Shown: positions 1-7,789 of the stretch, piece after piece
Position numbering within the stretch: position 1 is the stretch's first letter
How the letters are laid out: the number at the start of each line of letters is the position of its first letter
Source of the DNA: Fidelibacterota bacterium
GTDB lineage: Bacteria > Fidelibacterota > Marinisomatia > Marinisomatales > S15-B10
Assembly (NCBI GenBank): GCA_002691365.1
Contig: NZHL01000020.1
Location: 8,742-17,039, forward strand
Direction of reading: 5' to 3'
DNA length: 8,298 bases
Notes under the pieces: generated by a model
Seen by the model: the letters and a program-made list of their open reading frames with translations, nothing else
Told to the model about the DNA's origin: nothing
The model's database searches: none
Made by a program: the position numbers and the translations under genes

Positions 1-2603
1 AAACCATTCTCTGGGATATCAAACTTGATGTTTGTTGATGGATTGAATGGATTTGGATAGTTTTCATGCAATTTAAACTCAGTTGGTATAGCTGAATTAT
101 CTGCTATATCTAAGCTGGTTGCATCAATTATCAACTTATGTTCTGCATTTTTATTTTTGATTGACATTATTTTTTTAGTACCATTGACCGAGGTAATTGT
201 TTCAAAATACCAAAAACCTGTCAGATATTGTTGTAATACCTGCTCATCAGCTTCACTAATTGAACCATCACTTATATCTTTAGCAGTAGCGTTATCAAGT
301 GCTACATTATAAATAGCTAAATTTGCTAAAAAGCCTTCATAATTCGAAAATGTTTCAGAATTATTAGCTATTCCAAGCATTATTGGATAGTCAGCAATAT
401 TAGCATCTTCAATAGTATCATTTCTAAAATTTGATGATGTTGAAGTAGCATCTTGACCATCAATATACACTTTTACTTCTGATGTATATCCTAGAACTCC
501 ATCACTATCTTGATCATCTGCTTCATTAGTTATTACAACATGATGCGAATTACCATCATTAATTTGAATAGTTGATTTAATATATTCATTGTCAAAACCA
601 ACAAAAGTTATATATCCATCTTGAATGTAAAGATGAAATTCACCTTCTTCCCAAACTCCGTCACCATCACTCTTAAGTAAAATTCCAGCAGACTCAGTTT
701 GAGTTGTTGTAATTAAAAAAGCTAATGAAAAATCATTATTTTCGAAGTTTTGAACATTAGTTATGTAAACAGTATCTTGAGTACCATCAAAATAAAGTTC
801 GGTATCTATTATAACTGGGCCACGAACTATAGCATCACTACCTACTAATGCTGGAGAAGTACCTTCTCCCATCATCACTTCTGCTTCAGCCCGAATACTC
901 CAAGTTCCTTCAGCATAATTAATACCTGCTTCAGACATATTTGATTTGATTTGATTGTAAGGGAATTTCCAAGATGTTTCTTTTGTAGAACCTGTCAAAA
1001 CAAAAAACTTTGAAAGATCTCCAGTAACTTCAGGATAATAAGTTATATCACCATTATCACTAAACAAATGATCAGCTTCATCCCAAATGAACTTAAGAGT
1101 GTCTGTCCATGCGTTAAATGAATTAATATTGATAGTAGTACCATCTACAGGAAATTTTGCATTAAAACCATTAGATTCCATATTCTTTTCTTTATAGTCA
1201 TAAGACAAATCTTCTCGTTTTTGATAAGTTCTACGCTCATGCAGTAATAAAGATGACACACCATTCAAACCATAAACTGGTAAAAATTGAGATATGAAAT
1301 CACCGCATTGATAAGGAGAATAAGCTTGATTATATTCATCATAGCAAAATTCATCCGTTACTCCATATTCAACAGTGATGTCATCAATAAATCTATATCC
1401 AACTTTAAATGTTTCTTCATATGAGTATTCTACATATTCTTGGGTTTCTTCATCCCAATAATCCTCTGTTTGAACTTGTCTTATATCCATATGATCCCCA
1501 AAATCAGTATAATAAAAAGGAATTGTGTCAGTTTCAATGGAATATTCGTAAGTTGGATAACCATATGGGTCAAAACCATTTATTTCCCATACTTCATAAG
1601 AACTATATTGATTTCCTATTCCATTTGAGAAAAATTCAAAATCATCTTCACTTAAATCATCATATAATATATCAAGTACAAAATAATCACCACCTAAATA
1701 GAAGTCATCAAAAAATTCTACTATATTAATAGGTTGACCAGGTATAAGATCTATTTTTTCATGCTTTAAGCTACCTGAAACCTTAAGAGTTTGTCCTGCT
1801 AACAGATAACTTGAATCTGGAACTATGAATTCAACTGTATCAGAAAATGTTATACCATGAATAATTCTTCGTTCCATAAGTTCATGGTCTAAAAATTGAA
1901 TAGTTGAATCTTCTTCCATATCAAAATCATCTGGGTATGAAATAGGATCTCCTGCATTTATCAAAACATTTTTACCATCAGCGACAAGCTCAATGGGGTA
2001 AATTTCACCAGTTGTATCATACATTGCTTCTTCAGTCCATATTATTAAACCTATACTGTCAGGTCTAAATACGTATGAATCTGTTTCTTCGTTTAAAAAC
2101 ATTATATCTACCATAGGAAAAGGAGATTCTTCATCCCAAACATGTCCAAGATTTGAAGCAAATTGACCAGGTCCCATTAAATAATCTAAAAGAAAAGATC
2201 CAGAAGCAGCAGCATCAACAGTTATTTGCCCTGATGATTTGTTAAAACCCAGAACTTGTCCTGGGTGAGGAATTTGTTGATTATCATACACATCTAAAAA
2301 CAATTCAAATTCTCTTTGAAGTGGATCAATTTCACTCCAATAACCAAGAGCTTTAGATTCATTTCCTCCTATATGATCTCTAAAAAGTTTTGTTTGATTT
2401 TCATCAATTGATGATTTTTTTCCATTAAAAAATTTAGAAGAATGTTTATTTTTATAAAATTTAGATTTTTTTTCAGTTATAAAACTTAATTTATTGCCAA
2501 CTTTTTTTGTAGTATATGATCTTTCAATATTTTTTTTATTGTAAGATTTTTCTGCTTGAACAAAAAAAGATAATAAAATTACAAAAATAACTATTTTTTT
2601 CAT
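1..2603 (-). CDS. Large exported protein with LamG-like domain and type IX sorting tail (3' end cut by window edge)
   Basis: I translated this frame codon by codon: it is open for 867 codons from the ATG at 2603 to the window edge. Residues 1-17 are a signal peptide (MKKIVIFVILLSFFVQA, likely cut before E18). Residues 18-64 are Lys-rich. About 65-480 is an acidic, Tyr-rich region I do not recognise, with the only two cysteines visible (C420, C433), a possible disulfide. About 483-587 resembles an Ig/FnIII-like fold (FPVDGTTI, then LKFIWDEAD). About 598-800 fits a concanavalin A-like LamG domain (ELYFDG, FSLAFLITT, HHVVITNEA, VKVYIDG, GFLANLAIYN). A DxDxDG loop at 697-702 may bind calcium. From 843 comes the Por secretion tail (LHENYPNPFNPST), which normally directs type IX export across the outer membrane. 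The tail's remaining strands lie beyond position 1. Likely a cell-surface or released adhesin or carbohydrate-binding protein; ligand and function are unknown. Confidence 0.9.
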   Translation of the reverse strand, partial: MKKIVIFVILLSFFVQAEKSYNKKNIERSYTTKKVGNKLSFITEKKSKFYKNKHSSKFFNGKKSSIDENQTKLFRDHIGGNESKALGYWSEIDPLQREFELFLDVYDNQQIPHPGQVLGFNKSSGQITVDAAASGSFLLDYLMGPGQFASNLGHVWDEESPFPMVDIMFLNEETDSYVFRPDSIGLIIWTEEAMYDTTGEIYPIELVADGKNVLINAGDPISYPDDFDMEEDSTIQFLDHELMERRIIHGITFSDTVEFIVPDSSYLLAGQTLKVSGSLKHEKIDLIPGQPINIVEFFDDFYLGGDYFVLDILYDDLSEDDFEFFSNGIGNQYSSYEVWEINGFDPYGYPTYEYSIETDTIPFYYTDFGDHMDIRQVQTEDYWDEETQEYVEYSYEETFKVGYRFIDDITVEYGVTDEFCYDEYNQAYSPYQCGDFISQFLPVYGLNGVSSLLLHERRTYQKREDLSYDYKEKNMESNGFNAKFPVDGTTININSFNAWTDTLKFIWDEADHLFSDNGDITYYPEVTGDLSKFFVLTGSTKETSWKFPYNQIKSNMSEAGINYAEGTWSIRAEAEVMMGEGTSPALVGSDAIVRGPVIIDTELYFDGTQDTVYITNVQNFENNDFSLAFLITTTQTESAGILLKSDGDGVWEEGEFHLYIQDGYITFVGFDNEYIKSTIQINDGNSHHVVITNEADDQDSDGVLGYTSEVKVYIDGQDATSTSSNFRNDTIEDANIADYPIMLGIANNSETFSNYEGFLANLAIYNVALDNATAKDISDGSISEADEQVLQQYLTGFWYFETITSVNGTKKIMSIKNKNAEHKLIIDATSLDIADNSAIPTEFKLHENYPNPFNPSTNIKFDIPENG

Positions 2604-2608
2604 ATGAT

Positions 2609-2614
2609 CTCCTT
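2609..2614 (-). promoter_or_regulatory. Strong Shine-Dalgarno site of the sorting-tail protein
   Basis: The minus strand reads AAGGAG, then 5 nt (ATCAT), then the ATG at 2603. This fixes the start of the large exported protein. It is the only near-consensus ribosome binding site in the window; upstream of the msrB and glycosyltransferase starts I see none. Confidence 0.8.
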
Positions 2615-2632
2615 AATTCGACTTTAAGATTA

Positions 2633-2638
2633 ATTATA
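2633..2638 (-). promoter_or_regulatory. Candidate -10 box in the leuS to sorting-tail gene gap
   Basis: The 56-nt gap (2604-2659) contains a perfect TATAAT on the minus strand, ending 29 nt before the ATG at 2603. No good -35 box sits at 16-18 nt. A TTGTTT lies only 13 nt upstream, which is too close. In DNA this A+T-rich a TATAAT can occur by chance. It could nevertheless let the exported protein be transcribed separately from leuS. Confidence 0.25.
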
Positions 2639-2659
2639 TATTTAATATAATAAACAATT

Positions 2660-5077
2660 TTATAAAATAATATTAATTACTCTATCTTTAATTAATATGG
2701 TTTTTTTTATTTGAACACCATCAAAATATTTTTTTAATTTATCTTCATCTAAAACAATTGAGAGAATATCCTCTTCAGGTAAGTTTCTTTTGATTTCCAC
2801 TTCCCCTCTTCTTTTTCCGTTAATTTGTACTCCAATTTTGATAAATTGGTCAATTGTTAATTCAGATTCAAAATTTGGCCATGGATGATAAGAAAGATGT
2901 TCTTTATTTCCAAGTTTTTCCCATATTTCTTCACAAATATGTGGAGCAAATGGACTTAAAATTAAAATTAAATTTTCTACAATTTCTATGGGATAATATT
3001 CTTGATCTTTAATGGTATTCAAAAGAACCATTATTTGAGATATTGCAGTATTGAATCTTAATTCTTCTAAATCGACTGTAACTTTTTGAATAGTTTGGTG
3101 TAATTTTCTTATTAATTTTTCATTTGCTTTATCATTAGTAATTTTTTCTGTAATAGTTCCATCTGGATTTACAAAAGTTGTCCAAATTTTATTTATAAAA
3201 CGATGACTTCCTTGAATGCCTGATTCACTCCATGGTTTTGCCTTTTCTAAAGGACCAAGAAACATATAATAAAGTCTTAATGAATCAGCACCATAATTTC
3301 TAATCATATCATCAGGATTGACAACATTCCCTTTAGATTTACTCATTTTTTGGCCATCTTCACCTAGAATCATTCCTTGGTTAACTAATTTTTTAAAGGG
3401 TTCATTGGTCGACACTAATCCTAAATCATATAATACTTTATGCCAAAATCTAGCATATAATAAATGAAGCACAGCATGTTCTTGTCCACCTATATATAAG
3501 TCGACAGGCATCCAATATTGTTCTTTTTTATTGGACCATGGTTCCTCTAAATTATTTGGATCTAAAAATCTAAGATAGTACCAACAAGATCCTGCCCATT
3601 GTGGCATAGTATTTGTTTCTCTTAAAGCTTTTTCACCTTCATAATCTACCTCCACCCATTCTTTAGCATTTGATAGAGGTGGATCTCCAGATTTTGATGG
3701 TTTATAGTCATTTATCTCAGGAAGTTCAACTGGTAAATCTTTATAATTTACCGGAAAAATTTTATCATTTGAATGAATTATCGGAAACGGTTCACCCCAA
3801 TATCTTTGTCTGGAAAATAACCAATCCCTCATTTTATATTGGATTGTAGATTTACCTTTATTATTTTTTTCCAACCACTCAATTATTGCAATCTTACCCT
3901 CTTTTGTATTTAACCCATCTAAAAAGCTGCTATTAATTATTTCACCTTCGTCTGAGTATGCTTCACCCTTAAATTTTTTTGGTTTTTTTACAGTTTCAAT
4001 AATTTCAAGCTTAAATTTTTTTGCAAAATCATAATCTCTCTGATCATGTGCAGGAACAGCCATTATTGCTCCTGATCCATAGCTCATGATAACATAATCA
4101 GATATCCAAATTGGTATTTTTTTATCATTAACTGGATTCATGGCATAAGAACCTAAAAAAACACCAGTTTTATTTTCCTGATCTAATTCTGTCCTTGATA
4201 ATTCAGATTTTCTTGATGCTGCATCACAGTAATTTCTAACTTTGTCTTTATAATCATTTTCTAAAAGAAAGTTTACTAGAGGATGCTCAGGCGCAAGCAC
4301 AAGATAAGTTGCTCCAAAAATTGTATCAGGTCTAGTGGTAAAAACGTCAATTTTTTCATTAATTGATGGTAATTGAAAAGATATGTGAGCACCTTTTGAT
4401 TTTCCTATCCAATTTTTTTGCAAATCTTTAATACCTTTTGGCCAATCTAAATCATCTAACCCTTCAAGTAGTTTTTCTGCATAATCAGTAATTTTTAACA
4501 TCCATTGCTTCATTGGAACTCTAAAAACAGGATGATCTCCTCTTTCAGATTTACCATTTATAACTTCTTCGTTAGCTAAAACTGTGCCTAGTTCAGGGCA
4601 CCAGTTAACTGGAACTTCTGACTCATAAGCTAAACCTTTTTCATAAAGTTTCAGAAAAATCCACTGTGTCCATTTATAATAATGTTTATCTGTTGTATTA
4701 ATTTCTCTATCCCAATCATATGATAAACCTATGTTTTTTATCTGTTTCTTAAAATTATCTATATTATTTTTAGTTGTTATTGAGGGATGAGTTCCTGTTT
4801 TTAATGCATATTGTTCGGCAGGTAATCCAAAAGCATCCCATCCCATAGGATGTAAAACATTAAAACCTTTCATTCTTTTATATCTTGAAATTACATCTGT
4901 TGCTGTATACCCTAATGGATGCCCAACATGCAAACCTTTACCAGATGGATAAGGAAACATATCAAGTATATAATACTTTTCCTTTTTTGATGAGTCATAG
5001 GATTTAAAGGTTTTATTATCATCCCAAATTTTCTGCCATTTTTTTTCTATTGATAAATGATCGTATTTATGATCCAT
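2660..5077 (-). CDS. leuS: Leucine--tRNA ligase (LeuRS)
   Basis: Class Ia synthetase that charges tRNA-Leu with leucine using ATP, in the cytosol. The HIGH motif is HVGH at residues 50-53 (PYPSGKGLHVGH). The KMSKS loop is exact at 577-581. The CP1 editing domain is intact: the Thr-rich TTRPDT is at 247-252 and the conserved Asp is D345 in AHDQRD, the same numbering as in E. coli. WAGSCWYYLRF and IGGQEHAVLHLLYARFWHK are typical catalytic-core segments. From the ATG at 5077 it has 805 residues, complete, like the shorter B. subtilis-type enzymes. It lacks the roughly 40-residue leucine-specific insert that E. coli carries just before KMSKS. A TTG at 5095 would add six residues (MGYFFK) but overlaps the upstream gene. 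The ATG follows that gene's TAA by 1 nt and gives a standard N-terminus (MDHKYDHLSIEKKWQKIW), so I prefer it. Translation is probably coupled to the YqaA-family gene. Confidence 0.97.
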   Translation of the reverse strand: MDHKYDHLSIEKKWQKIWDDNKTFKSYDSSKKEKYYILDMFPYPSGKGLHVGHPLGYTATDVISRYKRMKGFNVLHPMGWDAFGLPAEQYALKTGTHPSITTKNNIDNFKKQIKNIGLSYDWDREINTTDKHYYKWTQWIFLKLYEKGLAYESEVPVNWCPELGTVLANEEVINGKSERGDHPVFRVPMKQWMLKITDYAEKLLEGLDDLDWPKGIKDLQKNWIGKSKGAHISFQLPSINEKIDVFTTRPDTIFGATYLVLAPEHPLVNFLLENDYKDKVRNYCDAASRKSELSRTELDQENKTGVFLGSYAMNPVNDKKIPIWISDYVIMSYGSGAIMAVPAHDQRDYDFAKKFKLEIIETVKKPKKFKGEAYSDEGEIINSSFLDGLNTKEGKIAIIEWLEKNNKGKSTIQYKMRDWLFSRQRYWGEPFPIIHSNDKIFPVNYKDLPVELPEINDYKPSKSGDPPLSNAKEWVEVDYEGEKALRETNTMPQWAGSCWYYLRFLDPNNLEEPWSNKKEQYWMPVDLYIGGQEHAVLHLLYARFWHKVLYDLGLVSTNEPFKKLVNQGMILGEDGQKMSKSKGNVVNPDDMIRNYGADSLRLYYMFLGPLEKAKPWSESGIQGSHRFINKIWTTFVNPDGTITEKITNDKANEKLIRKLHQTIQKVTVDLEELRFNTAISQIMVLLNTIKDQEYYPIEIVENLILILSPFAPHICEEIWEKLGNKEHLSYHPWPNFESELTIDQFIKIGVQINGKRRGEVEIKRNLPEEDILSIVLDEDKLKKYFDGVQIKKTILIKDRVINIIL

Positions 5078-5078
5078 T

Positions 5079-5669
5079 TTAAAAAAATACCCCAATTAAA
5101 ATTATCCCCAAAATTAAAAATATAATGAATATTATTGTTAATAAAATTTTATTATTATCAATATAAATTTTAAGTTTTTCACCATAAACATAAAACAAGA
5201 ATGCATTTAATAGAAATCTTGCCGATCTTCCTAAAGCAGATGCAACAAGAAATTCAATAAAATCTGCTGAAACAGCTCCTGCACCTATAGCAAAAACTTT
5301 ATAAGGTACTGGTGAGAAAGCTGAAATTAATGTTGCAATAAAGTTATAATTTCTAAATGATGAGCTTATTGATTCAAATTCAATTCCATATCCATAAAAA
5401 TTAATTATGAACAATCCAATTGACTCCATAAATAAATAACCTATTATATATGAGAAAATTCCGCCTAAAACTGAAAATAAAGATGCTAAAGAAGCATAAA
5501 CAAATGACATTCTAGGATTGCTTATACACATTGCGGTTAATAAAAAATCAATGGGAAAAGGAGAAATTGACGATTCTAAAAAAGAAAAAATTATTAAAGC
5601 TAATAGGGAATATTTTGAATTAGCCCACTTAATAACCCAATCAAAAGATTTATTAACAAAATTAAACAT
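5079..5669 (-). CDS. YqaA-family membrane protein (VTT/DedA superfamily)
   Basis: Integral inner-membrane protein of 196 residues, normal length for the YqaA branch (COG1238-like) of the VTT/DedA superfamily. Family hallmarks visible are FLESSISPFPIDFLL (about 30-44), the Gly-rich re-entrant segment SVLGGIFSYIIGYLF (66-80), the signature FSPVPYKVFAIGAGA (118-132) with its PxPYK core, and GRSARF (147-152). A hydrophobic C-terminal helix (about 175-195) closes it. Related DedA proteins include translocases of undecaprenyl phosphate and determinants of envelope integrity; the substrate of the YqaA branch is not established, so no transport function is claimed. The ATG at 5669 directly follows the TAA of the glycosyltransferase gene (TAAATG), and leuS starts 1 nt after this gene's stop. 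These junctions imply one transcript with translational coupling. Confidence 0.88.
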   Translation of the reverse strand: MFNFVNKSFDWVIKWANSKYSLLALIIFSFLESSISPFPIDFLLTAMCISNPRMSFVYASLASLFSVLGGIFSYIIGYLFMESIGLFIINFYGYGIEFESISSSFRNYNFIATLISAFSPVPYKVFAIGAGAVSADFIEFLVASALGRSARFLLNAFLFYVYGEKLKIYIDNNKILLTIIFIIFLILGIILIGVFF

Positions 5670-6335
5670 TTACCAGAAAAAACTTTTTAAATACATAGTT
5701 ATAAATTTAAATGTATCGGGAACATTTCTCATAGATGATTTTTCATTATTATAAATTGTTGGGATTTGAACATGATTTATTTTATAACCATTCATGACAG
5801 ATCTAATTAAAAATTCACTCTCATATTGGAATCCTGATTCAACGCATTTAAAATCATTTATTACATTAACAGGAAACATTCTAAAGCCACATTGACTATC
5901 AAGTATTTTTGTTTTTGTTCGTAGTGAAATCAATAGACTGGTTATTACATTGGAAAATATTCTCAAAATGGGCATATTTTTTTTGCTTTTTCTCCATCCG
6001 AGAATTATGGTTTTCTTATTACGCAAGTTTATAAAATCTTGAATTTTTTTTGGTGAATGTTGCAAGTCAGAGTCGATAGTTATAATCCATTTAAATTTAT
6101 TCTTAAATGCATAATTTATACCTGACTTTATTGCTTCACCTTTACCCTTATTATTTTTATGAAAGATATGTTTAATATTATTGTTTTTTAAAATTTGTAA
6201 CGACTTATCATTACTACCATCATCAACAAATAATATTTTTATATTATTTAAGTTTAAGTCTTTTATTTTTTGAAAAATTTTTAATATGTTATCTTCACCA
6301 TTGAAGTTTGGAACAAGAATTAAAATTTCTTTCAT
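5670..6335 (-). CDS. Family 2 glycosyltransferase, DPM1-like
   Basis: Inverting GT-A fold glycosyltransferase of 221 residues. ILILVPNFNGEDNI opens the Rossmann-like fold. FVDDGSNDKS (36-45) binds the nucleotide. GKGEAIKSGINYA (64-76) and the DxD-type DSDLQH (88-93) coordinate sugar nucleotide and metal. DSQCGFRMF (146-154) and GFQYESEFLIR (168-178) match the dolichol/polyprenyl-phosphate mannose synthase-like group. Such enzymes move a sugar from GDP or UDP to a polyprenyl phosphate at the cytoplasmic face of the membrane. This copy has no C-terminal transmembrane helices, as in soluble or peripheral DPM1 types. Donor and acceptor cannot be read from sequence. It starts 31 nt after msrB, with no Shine-Dalgarno visible, and abuts the YqaA-family gene (TAAATG). 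Confidence 0.9.
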   Translation of the reverse strand: MKEILILVPNFNGEDNILKIFQKIKDLNLNNIKILFVDDGSNDKSLQILKNNNIKHIFHKNNKGKGEAIKSGINYAFKNKFKWIITIDSDLQHSPKKIQDFINLRNKKTIILGWRKSKKNMPILRIFSNVITSLLISLRTKTKILDSQCGFRMFPVNVINDFKCVESGFQYESEFLIRSVMNGYKINHVQIPTIYNNEKSSMRNVPDTFKFITMYLKSFFW

Positions 6336-6366
6336 TTTAAATAGAAATTTTTATTTTGATTTTATA

Positions 6367-6870
6367 TTATTTATCTTCTTCGGCTTTAAAATCTAGGCTT
6401 ACTGAATTAATACAATATCTAAGACCAGTAGGATTTGGACCATCGTTGAAAACATGCCCTAAGTGACCACCGCAATTATTACAAAGAATTTCAGTTCTTA
6501 CAAATGGTAATGATTTATCTATTTCTTCTTTAATTTTATCGCCAGAAATCGGTTCCCAAAAACTAGGCCATCCAGTACCAGAATCATATTTCGTTTTAGA
6601 AGAAAATAGATTGTCTCCACAACCAGCACATATATACACACCTTCTTCTTTATGTTTATAATATTTTCCAGTAAAGGCCATCTCAGTTCCTTTTTCTCTT
6701 AGTATTTTGTATTCTTCTGGGGTAAGGCAATCTTTCCACTCTTTATCAGTTTTAATTGTTTTATTCATATTCTTTTCTTCTTTTTTGTTTGAATTTGGTG
6801 TATTGTATACAATTCCAAAAAATAAAATTCCTGAGATTATATATAAATAATATTTTTTTATTTTATTCAT
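6367..6870 (-). CDS. msrB: Peptide-methionine (R)-S-oxide reductase, N-terminally membrane-anchored
   Basis: Reduces the R-sulfoxide of methionine in oxidised proteins. The SelR/MsrB domain covers about 42-163. Structural zinc cysteines are CAGC (C81, C84) and CNNC (C130, C133). [10 protein letters not shown] (98-107), [21 protein letters not shown] and catalytic C153 are all present. The usual resolving cysteine in the GCGWPSF position of E. coli MsrB is Thr99 here; C48 (DCLTPEEY) is a possible substitute. Residues 7-23 form one hydrophobic helix without a lipobox, so the domain probably sits outside the cytoplasmic membrane as a signal-anchored or signal-peptide form. An internal ATG at 6768 (M35) would give a cytosolic version. 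I keep the ATG at 6870 because the extra 34 residues form a coherent export-type segment. No clear Shine-Dalgarno precedes either start. Confidence 0.95.
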   Translation of the reverse strand: MNKIKKYYLYIISGILFFGIVYNTPNSNKKEEKNMNKTIKTDKEWKDCLTPEEYKILREKGTEMAFTGKYYKHKEEGVYICAGCGDNLFSSKTKYDSGTGWPSFWEPISGDKIKEEIDKSLPFVRTEILCNNCGGHLGHVFNDGPNPTGLRYCINSVSLDFKAEEDK

Positions 6871-6919
6871 AATTTAAATATAAGATGTTATATACTTGAA
6901 TTTAAGTAATATAAAACTA
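6871..6919. other. 49-nt gap between the unknown exported gene and msrB
   Basis: Almost pure A/T. It contains several TATA-like strings (for example TATATAAC on the minus strand) but no spaced -35/-10 pair, no G+C hairpin and no ribosome binding site that I would defend. msrB may be read through from the upstream gene or have a weak promoter of its own. Confidence 0.3.
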
Positions 6920-7789
6920 TTAATTATTAGAATTTCTTAAATAAAATTCATTTATTGAAATGGGATATTTTCCACCATTCCATAAGAATCTTATTGAGTC
7001 CATAGTATGAATTTTTTGTAATTCATTTATTGGCTTTTGAATATGAATAAAAATTAATTTACCCAATCTTAATAATTGTTCATCAGAGGGTGATGAGCCT
7101 AATACATCATTCATTAATTTTGAATGTTTTGATTTCATATGTTTCATTAGCATTGACTCTAATTGACCCTGCAATCCAGGGATATATTTAGATTTTAATG
7201 CCATTGAAATTAAGTTTGCAGAGTTTGGATCATTTTTATTTTCAATAGCTATTCTAGATGCAATTAAATTTTCATATTCTACATTCTCTCTAAAAAAAGA
7301 AGGATCCTTGTTTAAATACAGCTCATTAGATAAATATTCTGTTGTTGAAATTATTTCATTCCAAAATGTAGATGCGTTTATAGCACCAGTTATAAAGCTA
7401 TCAAGTATGATGAATGTAGATGAGGTTTTAAAATATGTACCATTTCTTCCGATAGGAACATTGCAATGAACAATAACTATTGATGGAATAAATATATTTT
7501 CATTATAAGTATTTAATAACAATCTTTGATTAATTATCTTTCCAATACAAGAAAAAGCCATCATAACTGATTCTTCATAGTTATTTCTTCTTGGATTTAT
7601 CGTAATCTGAAAAATTTTATTATTATTTTCTACTAATGTTGGTTGTTTATTATCAGAAAATTCTATTCTTAAATACTTTAAACCTTCTTTAACATTGTCA
7701 TTGAAATTATTTAATTCATTAAAATTATATTTATTAGAAAATAATAATGAAATTAATAACATTTTAAGGAAAAAAATTTTTAAAATCAT
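6920..7789 (-). CDS. Exported protein of unknown function (289 aa)
   Basis: I do not recognise this family. The ATG at 7789 overlaps the TGA of the PAP2 gene (ATGA), and GAAGAG lies a few nt upstream as a weak ribosome binding site. Residues 1-18 (MILKIFFLKMLLISLLFS) form a signal peptide or anchor, so the protein probably works in the periplasm or at the outer membrane. About 30-130 alternates strands and helices (LKYLRIEF, KIFQITINP, IPSIVIVHCNVP, SSTFIILDSF). About 140-260 looks mainly helical (TFWNEIISTTEYLSNELYL, QLESMLMKHMKS, DEQLLRLGKLIFIHI). It has two cysteines, C81 and C109, in the exported part, which could pair. There is no metal-binding or catalytic signature I can name and no sorting tail. 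Coupling to PAP2 hints at an envelope role; that is inference only. Confidence 0.8.
   Translation of the reverse strand: MILKIFFLKMLLISLLFSNKYNFNELNNFNDNVKEGLKYLRIEFSDNKQPTLVENNNKIFQITINPRRNNYEESVMMAFSCIGKIINQRLLLNTYNENIFIPSIVIVHCNVPIGRNGTYFKTSSTFIILDSFITGAINASTFWNEIISTTEYLSNELYLNKDPSFFRENVEYENLIASRIAIENKNDPNSANLISMALKSKYIPGLQGQLESMLMKHMKSKHSKLMNDVLGSSPSDEQLLRLGKLIFIHIQKPINELQKIHTMDSIRFLWNGGKYPISINEFYLRNSNN

Noticed and set aside
1440..1628. Plus-strand ORF of 62 codons
   Set aside because: Second shadow of the same coding region in another frame; low-complexity product.
1409..1729. Plus-strand ORF of 106 codons
   Set aside because: Lies wholly inside the minus-strand sorting-tail gene. Its product is His/Asn/Leu-rich with no domain, no ribosome binding site and no family resemblance, so it is a reading-frame shadow.
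2631..2652. Possible terminator hairpin after leuS
   Set aside because: The imperfect TTATATATTTAATATAA palindrome has no G+C pairs in the stem and no following U-tract in a fitting position.
5518..5754. Plus-strand ORF of 78 codons across the YqaA/GT2 junction
   Set aside because: Antisense to two well-supported genes whose stop and start abut there. The product shows no recognisable motif.
6336..6366. Regulatory element between msrB and the glycosyltransferase
   Set aside because: Only 31 nt of A/T with no inverted repeat, Shine-Dalgarno or promoter pair.
6871..6919. Possible promoter ahead of msrB
   Set aside because: Several TATA-like strings, but none pairs with a -35 box at proper spacing. 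In DNA this A+T-rich these are expected by chance.
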